Assembly: GCA_015206785.1 (NCBI GenBank)
Contig: JADEZQ010000006.1
Coordinates: 1-64,000 of the forward strand
Source: Quinella sp. 2Q5
GTDB taxonomy: Bacteria; Bacillota; Negativicutes; Selenomonadales; Selenomonadaceae
Direction: 5' to 3'
DNA length: 64,000 nucleotides
The notes beneath the pieces are model-generated. The model was not told the DNA's origin. It saw only the letters and a program-made list of their open reading frames with translations, and ran no database searches. Of the stretch, positions 1-7,966 are shown in pieces; positions within the stretch are counted from its first letter, which is position 1, and each line of letters begins with the position of its first letter. The position numbers and the translations under genes were made by a program.

Positions 1-404
1 TCAACGATCTTGTCCTGCCAATTGAAGACCGCGCTGTCGCTCGTGATGTCGAGGCTGTCCTTGCCGCTGAAGGTGACGGCACCGACGACCTCAGCGGTTT
101 TCGTCTGCCACTGCAGATAGGCGCGCGAGCAGCTGAAGGTTATGTTCTCCTGCGTGAGCTTGACGTTGCCGGTCGCCCAACACTTCTGCTTGACGACGCT
201 GACCTGAGCCTCGTCGGCAGTGACGATGGCGCGGAAGCCGTGGTTGTTCGCCGCGACGTAGACATTGCCCTTTAGGACGTAGCAACCGCGGAAGACGTCG
301 AAGTACATCTCGCCCGCGGAAATCTCCGGCATCTCGGCGAAGGCGACGGCCGGCGCGAACAGAATCATCAGCAATGCCGCCGCGAAAAATTTAAAGACTC
401 TCAT
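1..404 (-). CDS. LptA/OstA-like periplasmic protein, N-terminal part (runs off the left edge)
   Basis: Reading leftward from ATG at 402-404, preceded by GGAGG, an open frame continues without a stop to position 1. It starts with a signal peptide (MRVFKFFAAALLMILFAP, then AVAFA-E). The mature part has beta-strand repeats of the OstA/LptA type: YVLKGNVYVAANN, then CWATGNVKLTQENITFSCSRA, then VVGAVTFSGKDSLDITSDSA. Such proteins carry lipopolysaccharide across the periplasm or form the N-terminal part of LptD-like proteins. The likely role here is lipopolysaccharide handling, which suits the outer-membrane genes further right. About 134 codons are visible and the full length is unknown. The family assignment rests on the repeat pattern only. 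Confidence 0.6.
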   Translation of the reverse strand, partial: MRVFKFFAAALLMILFAPAVAFAEMPEISAGEMYFDVFRGCYVLKGNVYVAANNHGFRAIVTADEAQVSVVKQKCWATGNVKLTQENITFSCSRAYLQWQTKTAEVVGAVTFSGKDSLDITSDSAVFNWQDKIV

Positions 405-467
405 CGGACAATCCTCCCGAAGTGTGATACAATTCCCCCGCAAAAAATTTTGAGGAGGCTCAACGTT

Positions 468-1418
468 ATGACGTGGAAAAAATTTTTGTCGTCGGTGCTG
501 TTGACGGGCGTGTTGCTGTCGGGCTCGGCAGGGGACGCCGCAAAATTTTCGCCGCCCGAACTGACCGCCGAGTTTGAGCAGATGGACTTCATGCAACTTT
601 ACCCGACGTACTCTTGGTCGCCGATTGTCGGCACGGAATTTTATGGCGTGCAAGTCGTGCGCGTCGACACCAACCAAATCGTGCGCGAGCTGAAAAATTC
701 CGAAGCGTTCAATCGCGTGACGGACACGACGCCTTTCATTGAACCCGGCGAATATTTTTGGCGGGTGTGCGTTGTCGACAAGCGCGGCCGTCAGCTGTCG
801 GACTGGTCGGAGAAAAAATTTTTCACGGTGACTGCGCCCGTTGAAGTTGCCGTCCTCGGCGACTCAATCAGCCACGGCGGCGCGGCCTACATTCCCGCCG
901 GTCAGCTCGCTTGCCAATGGGAGACGTATTCGCCTGTGCCCGTCAAGAACCTTGCACGTAGCGGCGACACGACTCAAATGATGCTTGCCCGCTTCGAAAG
1001 CGACGTGTTGCCGTTCGCGCCGAAGGTGCTGATAATTTTCGGCGGAATAAACGACATTCGCACGGGCGCGACTGCCGAAGCCGTCATCGCCAACCTGCAA
1101 GCCCTGCGCGACAAATGCATCGCCAACAACATCACGCCCGTCTTTTGCACGCTGACATCAATGAACCCCGACATCATGAGGAGCCGCGGTATTCCGCTGA
1201 CTGACGGCGATTGGCAAGCTCAACGCGAACGAATCAACGCGTGGATTATGCAGACGCCGCACTTCATCGACGTTGCGGACGCGCTCACCGACCAACAGGG
1301 TTACCTCGCCGCGCACCTCACGCCCGACGGACTGCACCCAGCCCAGCGCGGCAAAATGATTCTCGGCAAAATCATCGGCGATTACCTGACGACGTCGCCT
1401 TTGAGCAGGAACGTTTGA
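468..1418 (+). CDS. Secreted SGNH/GDSL-family hydrolase
   Basis: A 316-residue protein with an N-terminal signal peptide (MTWKKFLSSVLLTGVLLSGS). A fibronectin-like stretch (residues about 30-125, with EYFWRVCVVDKRGRQLSDWS) precedes an SGNH esterase domain. The blocks are visible: block I VAVLGDSISHGG with the nucleophile Ser, block II ARSGDTT with the oxyanion Gly, block III FGGINDIR with Asn, and block V DGLHPAQRG with catalytic Asp and His. These enzymes de-esterify lipids or acetylated sugars, and the substrate here is unknown. ATG at 468 is chosen because GAGGAGG lies 9 bases upstream; an in-frame TTG at 450 overlaps that site. A weak promoter (CGGACA, 17 bases, TACAAT at 405-433) could serve it. 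The last codons lie in a 28-base repeat shared with the 3' end of miaB. Confidence 0.85.
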   Translation: MTWKKFLSSVLLTGVLLSGSAGDAAKFSPPELTAEFEQMDFMQLYPTYSWSPIVGTEFYGVQVVRVDTNQIVRELKNSEAFNRVTDTTPFIEPGEYFWRVCVVDKRGRQLSDWSEKKFFTVTAPVEVAVLGDSISHGGAAYIPAGQLACQWETYSPVPVKNLARSGDTTQMMLARFESDVLPFAPKVLIIFGGINDIRTGATAEAVIANLQALRDKCIANNITPVFCTLTSMNPDIMRSRGIPLTDGDWQAQRERINAWIMQTPHFIDVADALTDQQGYLAAHLTPDGLHPAQRGKMILGKIIGDYLTTSPLSRNV

Positions 1419-1520
1419 GGCAACGTGACGTTGCATCCAATTTCGCGAATGACGTTGCGACGACCGAAGTTGTTTCGCCGCGCATTCAGCAAACGTCGCC
1501 TTTGAGCAGGAACGTTTGAG
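1392..1520. repeat. 28-bp direct repeat at the 3' ends of the SGNH gene and miaB
   Basis: An identical 28-base sequence occurs at 1392-1419 and 1493-1520, offset by 101 bases. The right copy encodes, on the minus strand, the end of MiaB (QTFLLKGDV), which fits a TRAM-domain end. The left copy, read in the other direction, supplies the last residues and stop of the SGNH hydrolase (SPLSRNV). The intervening DNA holds a 15-base palindrome at 1420-1434 (GCAACGT-G-ACGTTGC). Confidence 0.9.
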
Positions 1521-2784
1521 CTTGCTCGACGCGGACGTTGACGAGATCACCTGCGCGTTCGGTGCCGTGAGCAAACAGGACGAGCTTGTTGGAGCGCGTG
1601 CGTCCCGTGAAAATTTTTTCGTCGGTCTTACTTGCGCCTTCAACGAGGACTTCGACCGCCTTGCCGACCAGCGCAGAATTTTTCGCGAGGCTGATCTCGT
1701 TTTGCACGTCCATCAAAATTTCCAGGCGGCGGTGCTTGACGGCATCGTCGACTTGATTCGGGAAGGTTGCGGCGGGCGTGCCACTGCGTCGCGAATAAAT
1801 GAACGTGAACGCCGCATCGAACTTGACTGCGCGAACGAAATCCAACGTCGCGGCAAAATCGTCGTCGGTCTCGCCGGGGAAGCCGACAATCAAATCCGTC
1901 GTCAAGCTGATGTTCGGAACGGCGGCTCGGATTTTTTCCACGAGGCGCAGATATTTTTCGGCGGTGTAGACGCGATTCATGCGGCGGAGAATGTCGTCGC
2001 TGCCGTGCTGAACGGGCAGGTGAATGTGTTCGCAGACGCCGCGCCCGTCGGCAATGGCGGCAATCAATTCGTCGGACAAATCCTTCGGGTGGCTGGTCAT
2101 GAAGCGCAACCGTTCGACGCCCAAATTGTCCACGGCACTCAACAGCTCGGCGAAGGTCATGCCGCCCGCGTAAGAATTGACGTTCTGTCCGAGGAGCGTG
2201 ATCTCCTTGAAACCCTCGGCAATTGCCCGGCGAACCTCGGCGAAAATTTCTTCGGGCTTGCGGGAGCGTTCACGGCCCCTGACGTGCGGCACGATGCAAT
2301 ACGTGCAGAAGTTGTCGCAACCGTACATAATCGGCACGAACGTCGAGACCCGTCCGCCGCGCAGAGGGAAAACCTCCGCGGGAATTTCGCCGCTGACATT
2401 CGACGTGTCGACGACGTGTCGGCGTTCAAGTTCAAGGCTCCGGACGACGCGGGCGACTTCTGAACTTTGCCCCGTGCCCAGGACGAAATCGACATGCGGC
2501 GCACGCTTGATGAGATTCGCTCCTTCCTTCTGCGCCATGCACCCGACCACGCCCAATATCAGCGACGGCTTGAGCCGCTTGAGAGCCTTGAACCTGCCGA
2601 TTTGCCCGAAGACTTTGTCCTCCGCCGTGGCTCGCACGCAACACGTGTTGATCAGCACCAAGTCCGCCTCGTCGGCGTCATCGGTCAACGTGTAACCAAT
2701 CTGCCCCAGCAGACCCGCCATCCGTTCCGAGTCCGCGACGTTCATCTGGCAACCGTAGGTTAGAAGTTTGAGTTTCTTTTTCAT
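1486..2784 (-). CDS. miaB: tRNA-2-methylthio-N6-dimethylallyladenosine synthase MiaB
   Basis: Radical-SAM methylthiotransferase, 432 residues, which adds the 2-methylthio group to i6A37 of tRNAs reading U-starting codons. The N-terminal UPF0004 domain has its three auxiliary cluster cysteines (YGCQMN, NTCCVR, VVGCMAQ). The radical-SAM core follows with CDNFCTYCIVP (CxxxCxxC, residues about 150), then a C-terminal TRAM domain ending FLLKGDV. The ATG at 2782-2784 matches the family start (MKKKLKLLTYGCQMN). No Shine-Dalgarno sequence precedes it. Instead, -10-like hexamers (TATGAT at 2797-2802, TACAAT at 2792-2797) lie only a few bases upstream, so the message may be leaderless or nearly so. Confidence 0.96.
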   Translation of the reverse strand: MKKKLKLLTYGCQMNVADSERMAGLLGQIGYTLTDDADEADLVLINTCCVRATAEDKVFGQIGRFKALKRLKPSLILGVVGCMAQKEGANLIKRAPHVDFVLGTGQSSEVARVVRSLELERRHVVDTSNVSGEIPAEVFPLRGGRVSTFVPIMYGCDNFCTYCIVPHVRGRERSRKPEEIFAEVRRAIAEGFKEITLLGQNVNSYAGGMTFAELLSAVDNLGVERLRFMTSHPKDLSDELIAAIADGRGVCEHIHLPVQHGSDDILRRMNRVYTAEKYLRLVEKIRAAVPNISLTTDLIVGFPGETDDDFAATLDFVRAVKFDAAFTFIYSRRSGTPAATFPNQVDDAVKHRRLEILMDVQNEISLAKNSALVGKAVEVLVEGASKTDEKIFTGRTRSNKLVLFAHGTERAGDLVNVRVEQAQTFLLKGDVC

Positions 2785-2847
2785 GCGGCGTATTGTATCA
2801 TATCGGGCGAACGCTAACCAGAAAATTTTTTCGGAAGGAGACTCGAC

Positions 2848-4056
2848 ATGGAAGAGATCGTTGGCAAGTTCAACACGGCGATATCGTTTGCCAAGACCAT
2901 TGAGCCGACGGCTCGCGAACAGATTCGGCGCATGTGCAACTACGACTTCACCGCCGGCAGCAAGATTCGCATCATGCCCGACGTCCACGCGGGAGCCGGT
3001 TGCACCATCGGCACGACAATGACCGTCGTCGACAAAGCCGTCCCCAACATCGTCGGCGTCGACATCGGCTGCGGCATGTACACCGTCCGCCTCGCCGAAA
3101 CGTCAATCGACTTCGCGCGGGTGGACGAAGCGGCTCATTACATTCCGTCGCGCAAAGACGTCTGGGATTTTCGGCAGGAGCGATTCGACTTGCCCGACCT
3201 TAAATGTTTTCGTGAGCTGAAAGATTCGCGGCGACTGGAACGAAGTTTGGGCACGCTCGGCGGCGGCAATCACTTCATCGAAATTGATCGCGCCTCCGAC
3301 GGCACGAACTACTTGGTCATTCACACGGGCAGCCGCAATCTCGGCAAGCAGGTCGCCGAAATTTATCAGCGGCTGGCAATCGATTTGGCTCGCGGCAAAG
3401 ACAAATACTTCGCCCAACGCGACGAGATCATCGCCGTATATAAATCGCTCGGCCGCAAAACCGAAATCAAATCCAAGCTCGACGAACTGGAACGGGAATA
3501 TCGCGGGCGCAAGGCTTCCATGCCCGAAGACCTGTGCTACGTCCACGGAAAATATTTTCATCAGTATCTGCACGATATGGAACGTTGTCAGGAATTCGCG
3601 CGGCGCAACCGTGAACTCATCGCAAAGATTCTGCTCGGCAAGGCGGGCTTGACGGCCGTTGACGCCTTCCACACGATTCACAACTACATCGACGTCGGTG
3701 AAATGATTATCCGCAAGGGAGCCATCGCCGCGCACGAAGGCGAACGCGTGCTCATTCCCATCAACATGCGCGACGGATCAGTCCTCGCTGTCGGCAAGGG
3801 CAACGCCGAATGGAACTTCTCCGCGCCGCACGGTGCCGGACGAATCATGTCCCGCTCCGACGCAATGAACCGCCTGAGCCTCGACGAATACGCCGCGACT
3901 ATGGCTGGCATCTACACCACGTCGGTGAACGCCGGCACGCTCGACGAATCGCCTATGGCTTACAAATCCCTCGACGACATCATCGACGTCATCGGCGACA
4001 CCGTGGACATCGTCGAAGTTATGAAGCCCGTCTACAACTTCAAGGCTCAATCATGA
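2848..4056 (+). CDS. rtcB: RNA-splicing ligase RtcB family protein
   Basis: A 402-residue RtcB ligase, which joins 2',3'-cyclic phosphate (or 3'-phosphate) and 5'-hydroxyl RNA ends using GTP and Mn2+. Visible signatures are MPDVHAGAGCTIGTTM, VDIGCGMYTVR (metal-binding Cys), LGTLGGGNHFIEI, VIHTGSRNLGKQVAE and APHGAGRIMSRSDA with the guanylated His. It begins at ATG 2848 behind GGAAGGAG. Maf follows 12 bases after the stop, with its ribosome site just past the stop codon, so the two are co-transcribed. In bacteria the RtcB role is RNA repair after stress or ribotoxin damage; no archease gene is in the window. Confidence 0.94.
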   Translation: MEEIVGKFNTAISFAKTIEPTAREQIRRMCNYDFTAGSKIRIMPDVHAGAGCTIGTTMTVVDKAVPNIVGVDIGCGMYTVRLAETSIDFARVDEAAHYIPSRKDVWDFRQERFDLPDLKCFRELKDSRRLERSLGTLGGGNHFIEIDRASDGTNYLVIHTGSRNLGKQVAEIYQRLAIDLARGKDKYFAQRDEIIAVYKSLGRKTEIKSKLDELEREYRGRKASMPEDLCYVHGKYFHQYLHDMERCQEFARRNRELIAKILLGKAGLTAVDAFHTIHNYIDVGEMIIRKGAIAAHEGERVLIPINMRDGSVLAVGKGNAEWNFSAPHGAGRIMSRSDAMNRLSLDEYAATMAGIYTTSVNAGTLDESPMAYKSLDDIIDVIGDTVDIVEVMKPVYNFKAQS

Positions 4057-4068
4057 GGAGGCAACGCA

Positions 4069-4632
4069 ATGATCATTCTGGCATCGGGCTCGCCGCGCAG
4101 GCATGAGCTCTTGCGAAAGCTTTGCACCAATTTCGTCGTGGAAGTCAGCGACGCCCAAGAGATTCAGTCCGCAGAAAATCCCGCGGCTCTCGCCGTGTTG
4201 AACGCCGTGCACAAAGCTCAAGCCGTCGCCGCAAAACATTCGGACGCTGTCGTCATCGGCGCGGACACAATCGTTGTGCTCGACGGAAAAATTTTCGGCA
4301 AACCCGACGGCGCGAGCGGTGCGTTCGAAATGCTCACTCAGCTGGCGGGTCGCAGGCACGAAGTCATCACGGGCGTGGCAATCTGCGCGGGCGGCAAGAC
4401 TTTCACCGCGGCGGAGACCACGGAAGTTTTCTTCGGCGCAATGACGGCGGCGGACATCCGCGAATACGTTGCCACCGGCGAACCGCTCGACAAGTCCGGC
4501 TCGTATGCTCTGCAAGGCGGCGCGACGAAGTTCATCGAAAAAATTCACGGCGACTGGTCAAACGTCGTCGGGCTGCCCGTCTATCGACTGCGGCGGCTGG
4601 CTCAATCGGCGGGCATCGACCTCAACCAATAA
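4069..4632 (+). CDS. maf: Maf-family nucleoside triphosphate pyrophosphatase
   Basis: A 187-residue Maf protein, which hydrolyses non-canonical or excess nucleoside triphosphates (dTTP/UTP-type) to monophosphate and pyrophosphate. Signatures are IILASGSPRRHELL at the N-terminus, GADTIVVLDGKIFGKP (catalytic Asp region), HEVITGVAI, and SGSYALQGGATKFIEKIHGDWSNVVGLPV. It starts at ATG 4069 behind GAGGAGG, 12 bases downstream of rtcB, and ends at the strong terminator at 4639-4677. Confidence 0.95.
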   Translation: MIILASGSPRRHELLRKLCTNFVVEVSDAQEIQSAENPAALAVLNAVHKAQAVAAKHSDAVVIGADTIVVLDGKIFGKPDGASGAFEMLTQLAGRRHEVITGVAICAGGKTFTAAETTEVFFGAMTAADIREYVATGEPLDKSGSYALQGGATKFIEKIHGDWSNVVGLPVYRLRRLAQSAGIDLNQ

Positions 4633-4677
4633 AAAAATCCCCGACGGTCACGGTGACTGTCGGGGAAAATTTTTTTG
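4633..4677. terminator. Bidirectional intrinsic terminator between maf and the aldo/keto reductase gene
   Basis: A stem CCCCGAC (4639-4645) / GTCGGGG (4659-4665), extended by an inner GTCAC/GTGAC pairing, has an A-run on its left and AAAATTTTTTT on its right. It sits between convergent genes, so it can stop transcription from both sides. Confidence 0.88.
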
Positions 4678-4688
4678 TCGTCAGCGAA

Positions 4689-5813
4689 TCATTTGCCGAA
4701 GGCTTTGGCGACTTTGACGAGCTCGGCGCGAATCTTGATGTGTTGCGGACAAACTCTCTCGCACGCGCCGCACTTGATGCACTCTCCGGCGTTGCGTCTG
4801 TCGTGCCGTTCGACGAGCCAATTGTATTGCCCCGCGGCGAACTTCGGATTGTTGTAGAGCGTCAGGACATTGTACGCCGTGAACGAGCCGCTGATACCGA
4901 TTTGTTGCGGGCAGACCTTCGCGCAGTAATCGCAGGTGGTGCACGGAATGATTGGGATGCTCGCCAAAACTTTGCGTGCCTCGTCGACTGTCGCCCGTTC
5001 GGAATCGTCCAGCCGCTTGAAATTTTCCATGTAGCCGACGTTGTCTTTCATCTGGTTCAGCGTGCTCATACCCGAAAGCACAGCGATGACTCCGTCCAGA
5101 CTTGCGGCGAACCGAATCGCCCACGAAGCAAGCGACGCGTCTGGATTGGCGTCCGTGAAAACTTTGGCGACTTGTTCGGGCGGATTTGCCAACAAGCCGC
5201 CTTTGATGGGTTCCATGATGACGATGGGCTTTCCGTGGCGACGGGCGACTTCGTAACAGCCGCGCGATTGAATGGCGGGATTTTCCCAGTCCGCGTAGTT
5301 AATCTGCAGCTGAACGAATTCCGCTTCGGGGTGCGCCGACAAAATTTCTTCGAGCTCTTCGGGCGTGGAATGGAACGAAAACCCGACGTGCTTGATGAGA
5401 CCCTCGCGCTTCTTTTCGGCGACGAAATCCCACATCTTGAAGTCGTCGAAGAAGTGCGTGCGCGTCTCGCCGAGATTGTGCAGAAGGTAGAAGTCGAAGT
5501 AGCCTGCGCCCGTGCGAGAGAGTGACGTCTCGAACTGCGCAATGGCGTCATCGCGGCTCTTGCAGTTGATCCAAGCGGCGTTCTTCGTTGCCAACGTGAA
5601 ACTGTCGCGCGGGTGCCGTTCGATAAGTGCCTGACGAATCGCGTCCTCGCTGCCGGGATATGCCCACGCCGTGTCAAAGTAGGTGAAGCCCTTCGACAGG
5701 AACAGATCGACCATCTGTTTGACTTGCTCAAGGTCAATGGTCTCGTCTGCCAGCCGCGGCAGTCTCATCAGCCCGAAGCCGAGCTTTTTGATGTCCTCAC
5801 CGAGATAAGCCAT
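4689..5813 (-). CDS. Aldo/keto reductase with C-terminal 4Fe-4S dicluster domain
   Basis: A 374-residue protein. Residues about 1-280 form an aldo/keto reductase barrel with GFGLMRLPR at the start, the DTAWAYPGSED segment containing the Tyr-type active-site region, and LLHNLGE. Residues about 285-374 hold two ferredoxin-like cysteine sets, CTTCDYCAKVCPQ and CIKCGACERVCPQ. This architecture is frequent in anaerobes and suggests ferredoxin-linked reduction of a carbonyl substrate. The substrate cannot be read from sequence. ATG at 5811-5813 follows GGAGGG. It lies 22 bases after aroH and probably ends that operon at the 4639-4677 terminator. Confidence 0.92.
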   Translation of the reverse strand: MAYLGEDIKKLGFGLMRLPRLADETIDLEQVKQMVDLFLSKGFTYFDTAWAYPGSEDAIRQALIERHPRDSFTLATKNAAWINCKSRDDAIAQFETSLSRTGAGYFDFYLLHNLGETRTHFFDDFKMWDFVAEKKREGLIKHVGFSFHSTPEELEEILSAHPEAEFVQLQINYADWENPAIQSRGCYEVARRHGKPIVIMEPIKGGLLANPPEQVAKVFTDANPDASLASWAIRFAASLDGVIAVLSGMSTLNQMKDNVGYMENFKRLDDSERATVDEARKVLASIPIIPCTTCDYCAKVCPQQIGISGSFTAYNVLTLYNNPKFAAGQYNWLVERHDRRNAGECIKCGACERVCPQHIKIRAELVKVAKAFGK

Positions 5814-5835
5814 GTTGAACCCTCCAAAAAAATTT

Positions 5836-6204
5836 TCACGCCGTGTTTAGGTCGGGGCGCAGATGTTTTGCTCCGCCCAGGTAGACGTGTCGGATATCGG
5901 TTTGTGTTTTGTCGATGTTCGCCAAAATCAGCACGCGCACACACATCGGCAACGCGCCTTCGACTGCGGGCTCGCGCGTATCGAACAGCGGCACGCACCT
6001 GAACGCGGGCAACTGACGTATCGCCGAGCTTGGGAACGCCGCCGTCAAATCCTCTGTCGTGGAAAAAATTATCGCGCCGATGTCTTGGGCGTGCAGTTCG
6101 TTCGCCGACATTATCTGCGTGACCAGATGCCGCGCCGCCTGCCAAATGTGTTCCTGTGAATTTTCGTCGGCAGTCACCGCGCCGCGAATTCCACGCATTG
6201 CCAT
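5836..6204 (-). CDS. aroH: Monofunctional chorismate mutase, AroH class
   Basis: A 122-residue AroH-type chorismate mutase, which converts chorismate to prephenate for Phe/Tyr synthesis. MRGIRGAVTADENS carries the N-terminal active-site Arg. IIFSTTEDLTAAFP holds the conserved Glu region, RCVPLFDTREPAVEGALP and MCVRVLI the rest of the pocket, and HVYLGGAKHLRPDL closes it. ATG at 6202-6204 is 8 bases after a GAGG; a second ATG lies at 6198. It is 10 bases downstream of the ABC-F gene and 22 bases upstream of the aldo/keto reductase, in one operon. Confidence 0.93.
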   Translation of the reverse strand: MAMRGIRGAVTADENSQEHIWQAARHLVTQIMSANELHAQDIGAIIFSTTEDLTAAFPSSAIRQLPAFRCVPLFDTREPAVEGALPMCVRVLILANIDKTQTDIRHVYLGGAKHLRPDLNTA

Positions 6205-6214
6205 CGCTACCACC

Positions 6215-7297
6215 TCAAAGCTTGTACTTGGTCTTAATCTGCAGGCGCACCGACTCGTTAGCAAGGAAGTCTTCGTAGGTTGCGATTCGGTCAACGGTGC
6301 CCTGCGGGGTGATGTCCATGATTCGGTTGGCTATCGCTTGAATGAACGCGCGATCCTCGTCAACGAAGATTATCGTGCCGGGGAAGCTGACCAAACTTTT
6401 TTCCAGAGCCTCAATCGTCGGCAAGTCCAGGCAAGCCGTCGGGTTGTCGAGCAGGAGAAAGTTTGCCGCGCCGAACGAAAGCTTGTCGAACTCGGTTTTC
6501 GCCGCGGCAGGTGTGTAAACTCTCGGCAGGGAAAAAACTTTCACGCCGTCGGAAAATTTTATCTGCCCTTGAGAGCAACCGCCCTTTTCGTCGCCCGTCT
6601 GGAACGCCTGCGCCAAAGCCTTGAGCAGTTTGGATTTACCGCGTTCGTTGCGCCCGACGAAAGCGATCTTCTGCCCCTGGCGGATGGTGAAGCTCACGTC
6701 GCGGAAGAGCGGTTCGCCGTCGCGGGTTTTGAACAAGTCATTCGCCTCCAAGACAACGGGCACCGCGCCTGACGGCATTTGCGGCAGAAGCTGTGCGCAG
6801 TCGATTTTTATCGGCGGGACGTGTCCATCACCGAGCTGAATCGTCCTTGAGCAGGTGTGGCGCAGAAAATATCTGTCGCTGCTGACTATGACCGCGGTCA
6901 AGTGTTCGTGGTTGCGCAGAAAACTTATCAGCCAATCGATTCCGTCGGCGTCCAGATTCTTCGTCGGCTCGTCCAGGAGCAAAATTATTTCGTCGTCGTT
7001 TAGCCCGCGCAGAGCCCGCTTGAGTTTGTCGACGGCGGACATTTCAGCCATGCGCAGTTCGGAAAAATCCGCGTAGACGCTGCCGTTGACGGAGAGCACC
7101 TCGCCAAAGATTTTCACGGAGCCCGCCGAAGGCAATATCCTGCCCGCCATGATGTCGAGGAGGGTAGACTTGCCCGCGCCTTCGCCGCCGATGATGCCGA
7201 CTTTTTCGCCGCGATTGACCGTCAAGCTGAAGTCCGAAAAAATTTCGCGCCTGCCGAGCATCAGCCCCAAATGTTCTATCTGAATCAAGTTGTTCAC
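6215..7297 (-). CDS. Short, degenerate ABC-F-type ATPase
   Basis: A 360-residue protein with two ABC domains and no membrane segments, resembling ABC-F proteins (usually over 500 residues). Domain 1 has Walker A GGEGAGKST and Walker B ILLLDEPTKNLD but no recognisable LSGG signature. Domain 2 has an altered Walker A (GRNERGKSK), a weak signature (KLSFGAANF), and LLLDNPTACLD where the catalytic Glu is Asn. The switch His region reads VDEDRAF instead of SHDRxF. The inter-domain linker is short. The second site is therefore probably inactive for hydrolysis. ABC-F proteins act on ribosomes, but a function here is not established. The start is GTG 7297, with TTG 7288 equally possible because AAAGGA is better spaced from it. 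Confidence 0.75.
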   Translation of the reverse strand: MNNLIQIEHLGLMLGRREIFSDFSLTVNRGEKVGIIGGEGAGKSTLLDIMAGRILPSAGSVKIFGEVLSVNGSVYADFSELRMAEMSAVDKLKRALRGLNDDEIILLLDEPTKNLDADGIDWLISFLRNHEHLTAVIVSSDRYFLRHTCSRTIQLGDGHVPPIKIDCAQLLPQMPSGAVPVVLEANDLFKTRDGEPLFRDVSFTIRQGQKIAFVGRNERGKSKLLKALAQAFQTGDEKGGCSQGQIKFSDGVKVFSLPRVYTPAAAKTEFDKLSFGAANFLLLDNPTACLDLPTIEALEKSLVSFPGTIIFVDEDRAFIQAIANRIMDITPQGTVDRIATYEDFLANESVRLQIKTKYKL

Positions 7298-7340
7298 ATC
7301 CTTTGGATTGCAGAATATAACAACGCCCGCAAGCTGTCAA

Positions 7341-7363
7341 CAAAAAACGGACCCGCAGGTCCG
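7341..7363 (-). terminator. Intrinsic terminator downstream of the phosphodiesterase gene
   Basis: The stem CGGACC (7348-7353) / GGTCCG (7358-7363) has a CGCA loop. On the minus strand it is followed by six T. It sits 20 bases after the stop of the gene at 7385 and closes the long envelope gene block. Confidence 0.85.
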
Positions 7364-7384
7364 AATTCGATTGCGCTGTCAACG

Positions 7385-7954
7385 TTAGAGTTCGCATTGC
7401 ATGAGCACTTCGCCCGTGTCTAGGTCGAAGACTTGAATCTTGTCGTCGGTGATGACTGCGACGCCGGTCTTCTTGTCGGGGCGGTTGCTAAGGTGCGGGC
7501 TGACGGTGCCGGGGTTGAGGAAGACGGTTGAGCCGCGGCGTTCGAGAACTGTTTTGTGGACGTGACCGGTGATGAATATATCCGCGTGCAAGTGAGCCGC
7601 CATACGATCTTTGTCGGCGTCGGTGGGGAGCAGGTGCCCGTGATTGACGACGATTCGTTTGCCGCCCGCGAAGACGTGGCTGTAGGGAACTTGCACAGGC
7701 GTTTCGAGGACGTCGGCGTCAAGTTCGCTGTCGCCGTTGCCGCGGCAGATGACGAAGGGGATCTTGCTGCCGTTGATGAGCTGAACCAATTTTTGCGGGT
7801 TATAATCTTCGCCGCGGAAGTTGGGGTTGCGTGCGCCGTGATTGAGGACGTCGCCCGCGTGCAGAATCAAATCGGCGTCGGCGAAAAATTTTTCCATCGC
7901 CAATGCCACGCGGTCTGCGTAGCCGTGCGTGTCGCTGATAACTCCAATCTTCAT
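7385..7954 (-). CDS. yfcE: YfcE/MJ0936-family metallophosphodiesterase
   Basis: A 189-residue calcineurin-like phosphoesterase. Metal-ligand motifs are in order: VISDTHG near the N-terminus (D, H), HAGDVLNHG (D), CRGNGDSE (N), VNHGHLLP (H), and ITGHVHKTVLER (H, H). The family hydrolyses phosphodiesters in vitro and the natural substrate is not known. ATG 7954 follows GAGGAGG. It is the last gene of the envelope block, 12 bases after bamA. Confidence 0.9.
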   Translation of the reverse strand: MKIGVISDTHGYADRVALAMEKFFADADLILHAGDVLNHGARNPNFRGEDYNPQKLVQLINGSKIPFVICRGNGDSELDADVLETPVQVPYSHVFAGGKRIVVNHGHLLPTDADKDRMAAHLHADIFITGHVHKTVLERRGSTVFLNPGTVSPHLSNRPDKKTGVAVITDDKIQVFDLDTGEVLMQCEL

Positions 7955-7966
7955 GTGATGACCTCC

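Noticed and set aside
1420-1434. 15-base palindrome as a regulator operator
   Set aside because: It lies between convergent gene ends, not near a promoter, so an operator role is unlikely.
4122-5525. A 467-codon open frame on the plus strand across maf and the aldo/keto reductase gene
   Set aside because: It overlaps two well-supported genes and the terminator between them, and the translation is Arg-rich with no known domain.
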